From contig NZ_CP025012.1 in NCBI RefSeq assembly GCF_002953715.1, positions 2,418,001-2,482,000 of the forward strand: a DNA stretch of 64,000 nt, written 5' to 3'. The notes beneath the pieces were generated by a model, which saw nothing but the letters and a program-made list of their open reading frames with translations, did no database searches and was not told the DNA's origin. Both the position numbers and the translations under genes were made by a program. Position 1 is the stretch's first letter, and each line of letters opens with the position of its first letter. Origin of the DNA: Rhizobium leguminosarum (GTDB taxonomy: Bacteria; Pseudomonadota; Alphaproteobacteria; Rhizobiales; Rhizobiaceae). Below, one piece after another: positions 10,317 to 19,021 of the stretch.

Positions 10317-11360
10317 ATGGAAAACAAGGGAAATTTCGGGAACGCGGCATCGACGCCGGCAGCGCGCGAGCGCCCGACGTTGAAGACGATCGCCTTCATG
10401 ACCGGCCTTGGCGTGACGACGGTGTCGCGCGCGCTGAAGGATGCGCCGGATATTGGGGCGGAAACCAAGGAGCGGGTGCGCATGGTCGCCCGCCAGCTCG
10501 GCTACCAGCCGAACAGGGCAGGTGTGCGCCTGCGCACCGGCAAGACCAACGTCATCGCCCTCGTTCTCAGCATCGACGAGGAGATCATGGGCTTCTCGAG
10601 CCAGATGGTCTTCGGCATCTCCGAGGTGCTGTCTGGCACGCCCTATCATATCGTCATCACGCCGCATTCCCACAGCAAGGACCCGATGCTGCCGGTGCGC
10701 TATATCCTCGATACCGGCTCGGCGGACGGCGTCATCATCTCCCGCATCGAGCCGGATGATCCCCGCGTGCGGCTGCTGAGCGAGCGCGGCATGCCCTTCG
10801 CCACGCATGGGCGCACCGATGCGGGTCTCACGCACCCCTTCCACGATTTCGACAACGAGGCCTTCGCGCATCAGGCGGTGGAAAAGCTCGTCAAGCGCGG
10901 CCGGCGCCGCATCGCCCTGCTGCAGCCGCCGAGCAAGCTCACCTACTACGCCCATATCCGCATCGGCTTCCAGACCGGCCTGCATGATTACGGCGCCGAG
11001 GAAGTGCCGCTGCGCGTCAACACCGACGCCCCGCTCGCTGACATCCGCGACATCGTCGAGGTGATGATGCGCTCGGCCAACGCCCCCGACGGCATCGTCT
11101 GTTCGGCCGGTAGCGCGGCGATCGCTGTCAATGCGGGCATCGAAGCCGCCGGCAAGGCGCTCGGCCGCGATCTCGACATGGTCTCCAAGCAATCGGTACC
11201 GATCCTGAACTGGATCCGCCCCGAGATCATCACCGCCCAGGAAGACGTGCGCCAAGCCGGCCGCGAAATGGCCAAAGCCGTCATCGCCCGCATCGACGGC
11301 GTCGAACCGGAACTGCTGCAGAGCGTAAGCCAGCCGACTTGGCCGGAGAGTGGGCGGTAG
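10317..11360 (+). CDS. LacI family transcriptional regulator
   Basis: A LacI/PurR-type repressor of 347 residues from ATG 10317. The N-terminal helix-turn-helix reads [19 protein letters not shown], followed by the hinge helix region [16 protein letters not shown] and a periplasmic-binding-protein-like effector domain (TNVIALVLS onward). An upstream extension of the frame is rich in arginine and lacks family similarity, so the internal ATG is chosen. It is divergent to the sugar operon and most likely represses it until the imported sugar binds. It resembles rhizobial AglR-like regulators, but the effector is unknown. Confidence 0.9.
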   Translation: MENKGNFGNAASTPAARERPTLKTIAFMTGLGVTTVSRALKDAPDIGAETKERVRMVARQLGYQPNRAGVRLRTGKTNVIALVLSIDEEIMGFSSQMVFGISEVLSGTPYHIVITPHSHSKDPMLPVRYILDTGSADGVIISRIEPDDPRVRLLSERGMPFATHGRTDAGLTHPFHDFDNEAFAHQAVEKLVKRGRRRIALLQPPSKLTYYAHIRIGFQTGLHDYGAEEVPLRVNTDAPLADIRDIVEVMMRSANAPDGIVCSAGSAAIAVNAGIEAAGKALGRDLDMVSKQSVPILNWIRPEIITAQEDVRQAGREMAKAVIARIDGVEPELLQSVSQPTWPESGR

Positions 11361-11361
11361 G

Positions 11362-11402
11362 CGGTCGGTTGAGGGAACCGACCGTCGGACTCAAATCCGA
11401 CG
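11362..11402. terminator. Tandem hairpins between convergent genes
   Basis: Two consecutive hairpins fill the gap between the converging regulator and leuS-type genes. CGGTCGGTT at 11362-11370 pairs with AACCGACCG at 11376-11384, and CGTCGGA at 11383-11389 with TCCGACG at 11396-11402. Neither has a long T-run. They are placed to end transcription from both sides. Confidence 0.55.
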
Positions 11403-11417
11403 ATCAGCTTTGGATCA

Positions 11418-13934
11418 TCACAGGTCTTCGACGACGAAATTCACCAGTCGCCCAGGGACCAGAACTTCCTTGACCACCATTCTGCCGTCGAGCAAGGCCA
11501 TGACAGCGGGTTCCGATCGCGCCGCTGCCAGCAGCGCCCCGCCGAGGTCGGCGGCGGCTTCGAAGCGGTGGCGAACCTTGCCGTTGATCTGCACCACATA
11601 TTCGCGGGTCTCCATGTCGATCATCGCAGGGTCGAAGGTCGGCCAGGAAACCCATGTCAGTGTTTCCCCGTGACCAAGCTTGCTCCATAACTCCTCCGCG
11701 ATGTGGGGCGCAAAGGGGGCGAGCAACAGCACGAATGTCTCCACCACTTCGCGCGGACGCGCGGCTTCCACCGTCAGTGCATTGGCCAGTTCCATCAGCC
11801 GGGAAACCGCGGTGTTGAACCGAATTGCTTCGATATCCGCCGTCACGGTCTTCACCGTCTGGTGGCGCAAGCGCAGAAGCTGCGGGCTCGGGGCCACCTC
11901 CCGCACCGCTGATGAGAGTCCGTCGCTCTCGTCGCAAACAATACGCCAGGCGCGCTCCAGAAACCGGCGCACACCGATCACGCCAGCGGTCTGCCAGGGT
12001 TTTGCCGCATCCAGAGGTCCCATGAACATCTCGTACAACCGCAAGGCGTCGGCCCCGAACTGATCGACGACATCGTCGGGATTGACGACGTTCAACCGCG
12101 ACTTTGACATCTTCTCGACGGCGCGCTGCACTTCGACCGGCCCAGCGAACCATCTGCCCTCCTCTTCGACGACGGAAGACGGCGCGTAATACCGGCCTTC
12201 CGTGTCGCGATAGGAATGAGCAAGGATCATGCCCTGGTTGTACAGACGCTGGAACGGCTCTTCAGTCGAAACGACCCCGATATCGTAAAGAACCTTGTGC
12301 CAGAAGCGGGCATAGAGCAGATGCAGGACCGCATGCTCGGCACCGCCGACGTAGAGATCAACCGGCATCCAATAGCGCTCGGCCTCGCGCCCGACGGGCT
12401 CGCGGGCGTTGCCGGGATCGAGGAATCTGAGAAAATACCAACAGGAGCCCGCCCATTGCGGCATCGTGTTGGTCTCCCGCCGTGCCGGAATGTCGGTGCC
12501 CGGCACGATCGTTTCGACCCAGGACTGCGCACGGGCAAGCGGCGGTTCGCCATCCGGCGTCGGGGCGTAGTCGTCCAGTTCAGGCGGCAGCAGCGGCAGG
12601 CATTCCTCGGGCAGCGGCATCACCGAGCTATCCGCCAGATGCAGCACCGGTATCGGCTCACCCCAGTAGCGCTGGCGGGAAAACAGCCAATCGCGTAGGC
12701 GATAGGTGACTTTAGGCCAGCCTGCGCCGCTCGCCTGCAGCCAAGCAATCATGGCTTTCCTGGCCTCCGGCGCGGCCAGACCATTCAGGAAGTCGGAATT
12801 GACCATCCTCCCCTCGCCCTCAAAAGCCGCGTTTTCGATGTCGTCCGCACTGTCGATCACGCGAATGATCGGCAGGCCGTACGCGCAGGCAAAGGCGTGG
12901 TCCCGCGCGTCATGGGCCGGCACCGCCATCAAGGCGCCGGTGCCGTAGCCCGCCAGGACGTAATCGGCCACCCAGATCGGTAGCCGGGCGCCGGTTGCGG
13001 GATTGACGGCATAGGCGCCGGTGAAGACGCCGGTCTTCTCGCGTCCAGCATCGGTACGCGTCGTTTCCTCCAATGCCTCGGCCTCGGCAATATAGGCGGC
13101 AACCACCTTTCTTGCTTCTGACGTGGCGGTGGTGGCGACAGCGGGATGCTCCGGTGCGAGCACGATATAGCTTGCTCCGAACAGGGTTTCGGGGCGCGTC
13201 GTGAAGACGGTAATGCCCTCCGCGCCATGCTCGAGCGAAAAACGGATTTCGGCCCCTTCAGAACGCCCGATCCAGTTGCGCTGCATGGTTTTCAGGCTTT
13301 CGGGCCAATCCAGGCCATCCAGTCCCTCCAGCAGTCGGTCAGCATAAGCCGTGATGCGCAGCATCCACTGGCGCATCCTGCGGCGGATGACGGGGTCGCC
13401 GGTCTCGACGTAACGCCCGTCCTTGACCTCCTCGTCGGCGAGCACGGCGTTCTGTGCCGGGCACCAGTTGACCGCGACCTCGGCCTGATAGGCGAGGCCT
13501 TTCTCGAACAGCTTCAGGAATATCCACTGCGTCCAGCGCACGTAGGCAGGATCGGTGGTGGCCAACTCGCGGCTCCAGTCATAGGAGAAACCCAACCTCT
13601 GCACCTGTCCGCGAAACGTCTCGATATTGCGCTTCGTCGTGATATCGGGATGCACACCAGTCCGCATGGCGTGACGCTCCGCCGGCAGGCCGAAACTGTC
13701 CCATCCCATCGGATGCAAGACATTGAAGCCGCGCATACGTTTGTAGCGGCACATTATATCCGTGGCAGTGTAGCCAAGGGGATGGCCAACATGCAGGCCC
13801 GCGCCCGAAGGATACGGAAACATGTCGAGCGCGTAGAATTTCGGCCTGGCCGGATCGATTTCCGCGCGAAAAATATAGTGATCGGCCCAATAAGCTTGCC
13901 ACTTCGGTTCGATCGTCCTGGGATCATAAGGCAT
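11418..13934 (-). CDS. leuS: Leucyl-tRNA synthetase, atypical class (probable second copy)
   Basis: An 838-residue leucyl-tRNA synthetase, which charges tRNA-Leu in the cytoplasm. It appears complete: HVGH at 48-51, TTRPET (245-250) and the editing aspartate in HDARD (345) of the CP1 domain, KMSKS at 608-612, and a C-terminus ending VPGRLVNFVVEDL. The zinc-knuckle cysteines of the E. coli type are absent (GRYVETGDPV instead) and the HIGH region reads SGAGLHVGHPLGYTATD, a pattern I associate with other phyla and not with the usual alphaproteobacterial enzyme. That suggests horizontal origin and a second copy. AGGAG lies six bases before ATG 13934. Such extra enzymes can give resistance to LeuRS inhibitors, as AgnB2 does for agrocin 84 on pAgK84. 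That role is inferred here. Confidence 0.93.
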   Translation of the reverse strand: MPYDPRTIEPKWQAYWADHYIFRAEIDPARPKFYALDMFPYPSGAGLHVGHPLGYTATDIMCRYKRMRGFNVLHPMGWDSFGLPAERHAMRTGVHPDITTKRNIETFRGQVQRLGFSYDWSRELATTDPAYVRWTQWIFLKLFEKGLAYQAEVAVNWCPAQNAVLADEEVKDGRYVETGDPVIRRRMRQWMLRITAYADRLLEGLDGLDWPESLKTMQRNWIGRSEGAEIRFSLEHGAEGITVFTTRPETLFGASYIVLAPEHPAVATTATSEARKVVAAYIAEAEALEETTRTDAGREKTGVFTGAYAVNPATGARLPIWVADYVLAGYGTGALMAVPAHDARDHAFACAYGLPIIRVIDSADDIENAAFEGEGRMVNSDFLNGLAAPEARKAMIAWLQASGAGWPKVTYRLRDWLFSRQRYWGEPIPVLHLADSSVMPLPEECLPLLPPELDDYAPTPDGEPPLARAQSWVETIVPGTDIPARRETNTMPQWAGSCWYFLRFLDPGNAREPVGREAERYWMPVDLYVGGAEHAVLHLLYARFWHKVLYDIGVVSTEEPFQRLYNQGMILAHSYRDTEGRYYAPSSVVEEEGRWFAGPVEVQRAVEKMSKSRLNVVNPDDVVDQFGADALRLYEMFMGPLDAAKPWQTAGVIGVRRFLERAWRIVCDESDGLSSAVREVAPSPQLLRLRHQTVKTVTADIEAIRFNTAVSRLMELANALTVEAARPREVVETFVLLLAPFAPHIAEELWSKLGHGETLTWVSWPTFDPAMIDMETREYVVQINGKVRHRFEAAADLGGALLAAARSEPAVMALLDGRMVVKEVLVPGRLVNFVVEDL

Positions 13935-14323
13935 GCATCACTCCTGGCGCCGACCGGCTCTGGCGGCGGCGTGTCCTGAAAAATGGAGGCGTTCTTTGGT
14001 TCAGGAGCAGCTACGGCTGCCGGTGCTCCAGTGACGTCCGGCAGCCGCGGCTAAGTCGAAACGCGTGCGGAGTTGCGACGCAGAACGTCCGCACGACGCT
14101 CCGGACGAAAAAAGCGCGATATGGCTTTGATCTGGTGTTCATGGGCAGTGGCTCAAGGCAAATGAGGAGAAAGCAAACGACGGCGTTAACCCGGCTCCGA
14201 TCAGGAGGCCGTGGTGGTAAGTCGTGCGTCGCGTGCGCGAACGTCTGCTGCTTGAGTTGCCATAATCATGAACCAAGAGTGCCCGATATGATCGCTCCTG
14301 CCAAGAGTGCATTCGCGCGAAAA
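13935..14323 (-). promoter_or_regulatory. Structured leader upstream of the atypical leuS, with a 43-codon ORF
   Basis: A 389-bp stretch without a conventional gene. Read toward leuS it holds a chain of competing helices: 14102-14107/14086-14091, then 14088-14095/14064-14071 (8 bp), then 14038-14047/14014-14023 (10 bp, perfect), then 14024-14029/14004-14009 and 14000-14006/13974-13980. Neighbouring helices share bases or cross, so they cannot all form at once. A 43-codon reading frame runs from ATG 14142 to TAG 14011 through the helices. Its leucine codons are few. This is the layout of an attenuator or ligand-responsive leader, but no typical U-run terminator is seen. Confidence 0.5.
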
Positions 14324-15232
14324 TCAGGATCTGTTCAAACCCCGCGGCGCGCTCTTTACCAGTTGATCGAGCACCGCGGCGATCTTCGGGTTACGCACCT
14401 CGCCGCGCCGGCTAATCGCATAGATGCTCCGGTAGGTGGATGGCGCCAGCGGCTTGACGGTCAGGCTTTCGCCAAAATCTCGAAGCGCCAGTCCAGGCAT
14501 CACCGAAATCGAACATCCGGCTTCGACAAGCGCGAACACGACTTCGAAACTGTCGCTGAAGCCGTTGATGACGGGCTCGAAACCGATGTCGAGGCAAGCC
14601 TGGCGGATGGCCCTGCAATAGGCGCTGGAGGCGACGTCGAGCGCCCAATGTTCATCCCTCAGTTGGGCGAGTTCGGTGACGGGCTCGCTCTCCAGCCTAT
14701 GGCCGGCGGGCAGAAGCACGAAGAGCTGGTCGCGGCAGAGGAACAGCGTGTCGACCGCGCCCTCCAACGTATGCGGATCGAACGATATGTCGTCGGCAAT
14801 GACGATATCGGCCTGCCAGGCCCGGAGCGCTGCCACGCCTTCGGCAGGCCCCATCGTCGTCATGACGATGTCGAGATGCGGATGGTCGATGGCGAGCTGG
14901 CGCATCGCGGCGGGGATGAAGGAGGAAGCCGCGGAGGGTTGGGCGGCGATCCTGAGGTCGCCGGCGACGATATTCTGCAGCTCGGCAATATCGGTCTTGG
15001 CTTCCTCGACGACGGCGAATATCCGGTCGGCATGCAGGACGAGCCGCCGGCCTGCCGGTGTCAGCATCACCCCTCGCCCGCGCCGCTCGACGAGCGGGAT
15101 TCCAACTTCGTCCTCCAGTTGGGCGATCTGCTGGGAAACGGCCGATGAGGAAATGCCGAGCGCGTCGGCGACCGCCGCCATCGTCTCGCGGCGCGAGAGC
15201 TCGCGAAGCGTGCGCAATCGGAAGAAATCCAA
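14324..15232 (-). CDS. LysR family transcriptional regulator
   Basis: A 302-residue LysR-type regulator. The winged helix-turn-helix covers about residues 5-62 (AAVADALGISSSAVSQQIAQ) and the remainder is the periplasmic-binding-like effector domain starting near GDLRIAAQPS. It lies upstream of the atypical leuS gene on the same strand, 389 bp away, and faces away from the C39-like protease gene across a 175-bp gap. LysR regulators often control a divergent neighbour, so the protease-ddl-NTPase operon is a candidate target. The effector is unknown. Confidence 0.9.
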   Translation of the reverse strand: MDFFRLRTLRELSRRETMAAVADALGISSSAVSQQIAQLEDEVGIPLVERRGRGVMLTPAGRRLVLHADRIFAVVEEAKTDIAELQNIVAGDLRIAAQPSAASSFIPAAMRQLAIDHPHLDIVMTTMGPAEGVAALRAWQADIVIADDISFDPHTLEGAVDTLFLCRDQLFVLLPAGHRLESEPVTELAQLRDEHWALDVASSAYCRAIRQACLDIGFEPVINGFSDSFEVVFALVEAGCSISVMPGLALRDFGESLTVKPLAPSTYRSIYAISRRGEVRNPKIAAVLDQLVKSAPRGLNRS

Positions 15233-15407
15233 GCCCGTTTCTCCGGTTGATCAATCGGCCATAATTTCTAACCTATATGCTTATTTTAATTAAGTAGACC
15301 TGAAGAAAACTGCACCTTAGCCTCGGATTCGCAAGCGGGGGCACCGGTTCGAAAAAAGCCAAGATTGCCGGCCATCTCATGAGGCGAACCACGGGGATAT
15401 CCACAGG

Positions 15408-16022
15408 ATGCAACAGAGCGGCGTGCCTTATTTCAGCCAATGGGAAACACCCGGCATGACACTGCCGGTGCTTGCCGAGGGATCGCAGGCTCTGCTCAGC
15501 GATCCGCTCTGGCGCCATTCGGGAGCCGCGACGATCGAGGAATATGCGCGCTGGGCGGTCAATGTCTGCGGCATGGCCTGCCTGAAGATGATTCTTGCCG
15601 CGCGCGGCGAGATCCACCCCACCCTCGAGCTTGCCCACGCCTGCACCGCCTATGGCGGTTATGTCGTCAACGAGATCGACGCCTCGATCAAAGGGCTGAT
15701 CTACGCACCCTTCGTTCGCTTCGCCGCCGACCGATTCGCGCTTCGCGCCGAGACGATGACCGGCGTCGAGACATCGGCCATTCCCGACCTTCTGTCGAGG
15801 CGGCGGTTCTTCATCGCCTCGGTGCATTCGGGCATCCGCTGGCCTGAGCGCGAGCCGCCGTCGAAGGGCGGACACCTGGTGCTGGTGACGGCAGCCAGCG
15901 ATGAGACGATCCGTTTCCACAACCCGTCCGGCCACGACGCGGCGAGCCAGGCCGATGTGACGCTGCCGCTTGCCGTCTTCGACCGCTTCTTCGCCAATCG
16001 CGGCATATCGGTCGACGCCTGA
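15408..16022 (+). CDS. C39-like cysteine peptidase family protein
   Basis: A 204-residue protein with a papain-like C39-type fold. The candidate catalytic residues are Cys54 in NVCGMACLKM, the His in KGGHLVLVT and the Asn of HNPSG. No signal peptide or transporter domain is present, so this is not a bacteriocin exporter. It begins a compact run with a D-Ala-D-Ala ligase gene (33 bp downstream) and an NTPase gene. The natural substrate of stand-alone C39-like proteins is generally not known. A role in peptide or cell-wall metabolism is suggested by the neighbour only. Confidence 0.75.
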   Translation: MQQSGVPYFSQWETPGMTLPVLAEGSQALLSDPLWRHSGAATIEEYARWAVNVCGMACLKMILAARGEIHPTLELAHACTAYGGYVVNEIDASIKGLIYAPFVRFAADRFALRAETMTGVETSAIPDLLSRRRFFIASVHSGIRWPEREPPSKGGHLVLVTAASDETIRFHNPSGHDAASQADVTLPLAVFDRFFANRGISVDA

Positions 16023-16055
16023 CCTTTTCAACACCAGATCGCTTCGGAGGCTTTC

Positions 16056-17132
16056 ATGACCCCTTCCCCACACAGGCTGCGCATTGCCGTGCTCTTCGGC
16101 GGCCGCTCGGCCGAGCATGAAGTTTCCGTGCTCTCGGCAACCAATGTCATGGGCGCGCTCAAGCCCGAAAAATACGATGCCGTCCCCATCTTCATCACCC
16201 GCGCGGGACAATGGCTGCTGAGCAGTTTCGAAGACGGCATATTGGCGACGCCTTCATCAGGCACGGAAATCTGCCTTGTGCCGGGCGGACGGGGCCGGAT
16301 GCTGGCAATACCGGCCCATGGTGCGCCGCATGAGTTGGCAAGGATCGACATCCTGTTTCCCGTGCTGCACGGCCCCCATGGCGAAGACGGCTCAGTGCAA
16401 GGCGTGGCGGAGGTGGCTCGCGTGCCGCTTGCCGGCTGCGGCATCCTCGGCTCCGCCGCAGCGCTCGACAAGGACATCGCCAAGCGCCTGCTGAGGGCGG
16501 CGGGCCTGCCGGTAGCACGTGCGGTGACGATCCATCAGGGTGCTGCCCCTTCGCTCTCAGCCCTCGAAGGTGAACTCGGCCTGCCGCTCTTCATCAAGCC
16601 GGCGCGGCAGGGATCGTCGGTCGGCGTCGCCAAGGTCCATGCCAGCCAGGAATTCGCGCCCGCCCTTACTGAGGCCTTCCGCCACGATCGCACGCTGCTC
16701 GCCGAAGAATTCGTGCGTGGCCGCGAGATCGAATTCAGTGTGCTGGAGGATGCGGCAGGAGAACTCTTCGTCTCTCGGCCGGGCGAGATCGTGCCGGCGG
16801 AAAGCCACGGCTTCTACAGTTACGATGCCAAATATATCGACGAGAAAGGTGCGGCGCTGAAAGTGCCGGCCGAACTGCCGCAGGAGCTCGAGGCCACCAT
16901 GCGCGACGTGGCCGCAAAAGCCTTCCGGGCCGTCGGTTGTGACGGCATGGCCCGCATCGACTTCTTCCTGACTGATGACATGCAGTTCCTCGTCAATGAA
17001 ATCAACACCATCCCCGGCTTCACCGATATCAGCATGTATTCCAAGGCGATGGCGGCAAGCGGCGTCGGTTACGCCGAAATCATCGACAGGCTCGTCGATC
17101 ACGGTCTGGCGCGCGCCGGCCGGGCCGCCTAG
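16056..17132 (+). CDS. ddl: D-alanine--D-alanine ligase, DdlA type
   Basis: A 358-residue ATP-grasp ligase joining two D-alanines for peptidoglycan. Visible features are the N-terminal GGRSAEHEVSVLSA, the binding region PVLHGPHGEDGSVQG, the ATP-grasp motif FIKPARQGSSVGVAKV, the omega loop SHGFYSYDAKYID with the tyrosine typical of true D-Ala-D-Ala ligases, and the metal site NEINTIPGFT. Its length and N-terminal region match the longer DdlA type and not the ddlB of the division cluster that rhizobia usually carry elsewhere, so it is probably a second copy. GGAGG lies just before the ATG. D-cycloserine targets this family. Confidence 0.93.
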   Translation: MTPSPHRLRIAVLFGGRSAEHEVSVLSATNVMGALKPEKYDAVPIFITRAGQWLLSSFEDGILATPSSGTEICLVPGGRGRMLAIPAHGAPHELARIDILFPVLHGPHGEDGSVQGVAEVARVPLAGCGILGSAAALDKDIAKRLLRAAGLPVARAVTIHQGAAPSLSALEGELGLPLFIKPARQGSSVGVAKVHASQEFAPALTEAFRHDRTLLAEEFVRGREIEFSVLEDAAGELFVSRPGEIVPAESHGFYSYDAKYIDEKGAALKVPAELPQELEATMRDVAAKAFRAVGCDGMARIDFFLTDDMQFLVNEINTIPGFTDISMYSKAMAASGVGYAEIIDRLVDHGLARAGRAA

Positions 17133-17146
17133 GCGGGAGCTTGAAC

Positions 17147-17692
17147 ATGAACAGGTCGGTCTTGATTTCGGGTTGTTCCGGCGGCGGAAAATCGACGCTG
17201 CTTCAGGAACTTGCCGCCCGCGGTCATGCCATCGTCGAAGAGCCCGGCCGGAGGATCGTCAGCCAAGAGCTCAAGGGCGACGGCGCGGCCCTGCCCTGGG
17301 TCGACATGGCGGCCTTCGCTCGTCGCGCGATCGAGATGGCGATCGCCGACCACGCAGCGGCGCGTGAGCAATCCGGCTGGACGTTTTTCGACCGTGGGCT
17401 GATCGATGCGGTGGCAGCGCTCCAACACCTCACCGGAGAAACCATCCTGGAAAAATTGAGCGTCGCCCACCGCTATCACCGGAGGGTTTTTCTGACCCCG
17501 CCATGGCCAGAAATCTACACGACCGACCCCGAGCGGCGCCATGGCTTCGACGAGGCGGTCGCAGAATATGACCGGTTGGCCGCGATCTATCCGACGCTCG
17601 GCTACGACGTCGTCACGCTGCCGAAAATTGCAGTCGCAGACCGGGCGGATTTCATCCTCGACTGCCTCTCTCGCGAAACGAGGCAGCAGTAG
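17147..17692 (+). CDS. P-loop NTPase, AAA_28/NadR-like
   Basis: A 181-residue nucleotide-binding protein. The P-loop is ISGCSGGGKSTLL near the N-terminus, and TFFDRGLIDAVAAL fits the Walker B/LID region of the AAA_28 (NadR, Ttd14-like) kinase group. ATG 17147 is chosen over a TTG six bases upstream because GGGAG sits seven bases before it. It starts 14 bp after ddl and is probably co-transcribed. Members of this group are often predicted kinases of small molecules, but no substrate can be assigned. Confidence 0.82.
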   Translation: MNRSVLISGCSGGGKSTLLQELAARGHAIVEEPGRRIVSQELKGDGAALPWVDMAAFARRAIEMAIADHAAAREQSGWTFFDRGLIDAVAALQHLTGETILEKLSVAHRYHRRVFLTPPWPEIYTTDPERRHGFDEAVAEYDRLAAIYPTLGYDVVTLPKIAVADRADFILDCLSRETRQQ

Positions 17693-17737
17693 ACGAGATC
17701 ATCAGGGTCGTGCCTGTCGGCCGCCGTCTCCAAGGGC

Positions 17738-18355
17738 TCAGCGCCTGCGAAAGACGCACCACTGGAACGACTGCCGGCCACCAGCGGGTGTTGCGTGCTC
17801 CTCGCGCCAGTCGCGCTGAAGCGCGAAGGTGGACGAAAATTCGGTCGCAAGCGCCACCGCGTCGTAACGCTGGACCGGCAGGCCGCTGCACCGTTCCGGC
17901 CCGTCCGGCGCAAAGGTCGCGATGATCAAGACGCTGCCCGGCGCCGTGCCGGTTTCGAGCGCGCGTCGATAGGCCAGCCGCTGCTCGGGCTCGATGAGGA
18001 AGTGAAAGACGGCGCGGTCGTGCCACACATCGTAATGGCGGTCGGGTTGCCATGCCGTGACGTCGGCAACCATCCAGGCGATCCGGCCGGCTTCATCCCG
18101 CAGCCGCGCCTTTGCGACGTCAAGCGCCGGCGCGGCGATGTCGAGGATGGTGAGGTCGGACCACCCGCGCTCAACAAGACGGTCGACAAGGTTTGATGCG
18201 CCGCCGCCCACATCGATCAGCGAGGCCGTGACCGGCAGTTGCAGCTCGTCAAGCGCCCGCAAGGAAGGCCCGGGCGTCGGCTGATACCAGCTGACGCTGT
18301 CGGCAGATTTCATGCGGTAGACCTCGTCCCAGTGTTCCCGTTTCCCGCTTGTCAT
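17738..18355 (-). CDS. Class I SAM-dependent methyltransferase
   Basis: A 205-residue methyltransferase. The SAM-binding motif I is ASLIDVGGGASNLVD near residue 48, with the acidic motif II at LTILDIAAPAL. The N-terminus (REHWDEVYRMKSADSVSWYQ) is typical of a widespread group of small methyltransferases related to thiopurine or metalloid methyltransferases. It converges with the NTPase gene, with 45 bp between them. The methyl acceptor is not known. Confidence 0.85.
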   Translation of the reverse strand: MTSGKREHWDEVYRMKSADSVSWYQPTPGPSLRALDELQLPVTASLIDVGGGASNLVDRLVERGWSDLTILDIAAPALDVAKARLRDEAGRIAWMVADVTAWQPDRHYDVWHDRAVFHFLIEPEQRLAYRRALETGTAPGSVLIIATFAPDGPERCSGLPVQRYDAVALATEFSSTFALQRDWREEHATPAGGRQSFQWCVFRRR

Positions 18356-18455
18356 CCGATATCCCCATCTCTTGCGGAGCCCGATACCCTAACTGGTCAA
18401 CATGTAGGGACTGAGACGTCTGCAACCAGTCGCAGTGCGCCTCAATATTCTCGGT

Positions 18456-18947
18456 TCAGGAAGCGAAGTGACGGTAGACCAGATCCTTAGGATCACTTCG
18501 GGGTGCTGCGGGATCGAGGCGCGCACCCAGCCGTTCCGCAACGGCAACGGAAGCAGCATTGCCAGGAGCGATATAGCTGACAAGCGATGGCAGCTTGAGC
18601 GTCGCAAAGGCCCAGTCGCGCAGCGCCAGGGCCGCTTCGGTGGCATAGCCCTTGCCCTCATATTCCTCGTAGACAAACCAGCCGAGCTCCTTCTCAGCAA
18701 AGAGCGGTCCGTGATTGATCCCCACCTGGCCAACGCATTCGCCGGTTTCGCCAAGCTCCATCGTCAGCGCGCCGTGCCCGAAAAGCTGCCAGAGAGCGAC
18801 GTCGTGACAGAACATCCCCCACGCCGCGCGCAGATCGAACGGGCCGCCCATTCCGACCGATCGCGGCGACGCCATCAACTGCGCATAGGCGGCGAAATCG
18901 TCGATATCTGGCATGCGGAGCGTAAGACGCTTGGTTCGGATAGTCAT
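18456..18947 (-). CDS. GNAT family N-acetyltransferase, RimJ/RimL-like
   Basis: A GNAT acetyltransferase of 163 residues from ATG 18947 (MTIRTKRLTLRMPDIDDF). An earlier start at 18965 is possible. The opening is the usual RimJ/RimL beginning, and the acetyl-CoA binding segment is YEEYEGKGYATEAALALRDW. The likely reaction is transfer of acetyl from acetyl-CoA to a protein N-terminus or small amine. Neighbours give no clue to the acceptor. Confidence 0.87.
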   Translation of the reverse strand: MTIRTKRLTLRMPDIDDFAAYAQLMASPRSVGMGGPFDLRAAWGMFCHDVALWQLFGHGALTMELGETGECVGQVGINHGPLFAEKELGWFVYEEYEGKGYATEAALALRDWAFATLKLPSLVSYIAPGNAASVAVAERLGARLDPAAPRSDPKDLVYRHFAS

Positions 18948-19021
18948 CGCGCCCGTTTCGGACATGCTGTCGCCTTCTCTGTCAGCTTGGGTTTGGAGTT
19001 TCGACCGTTGAAGGGAATATC

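Noticed and set aside
15273-16211. A 312-codon frame opposite the C39-like and ddl genes
   Set aside because: It overlaps two well-supported genes on the other strand and has shadow composition without any recognised motif.
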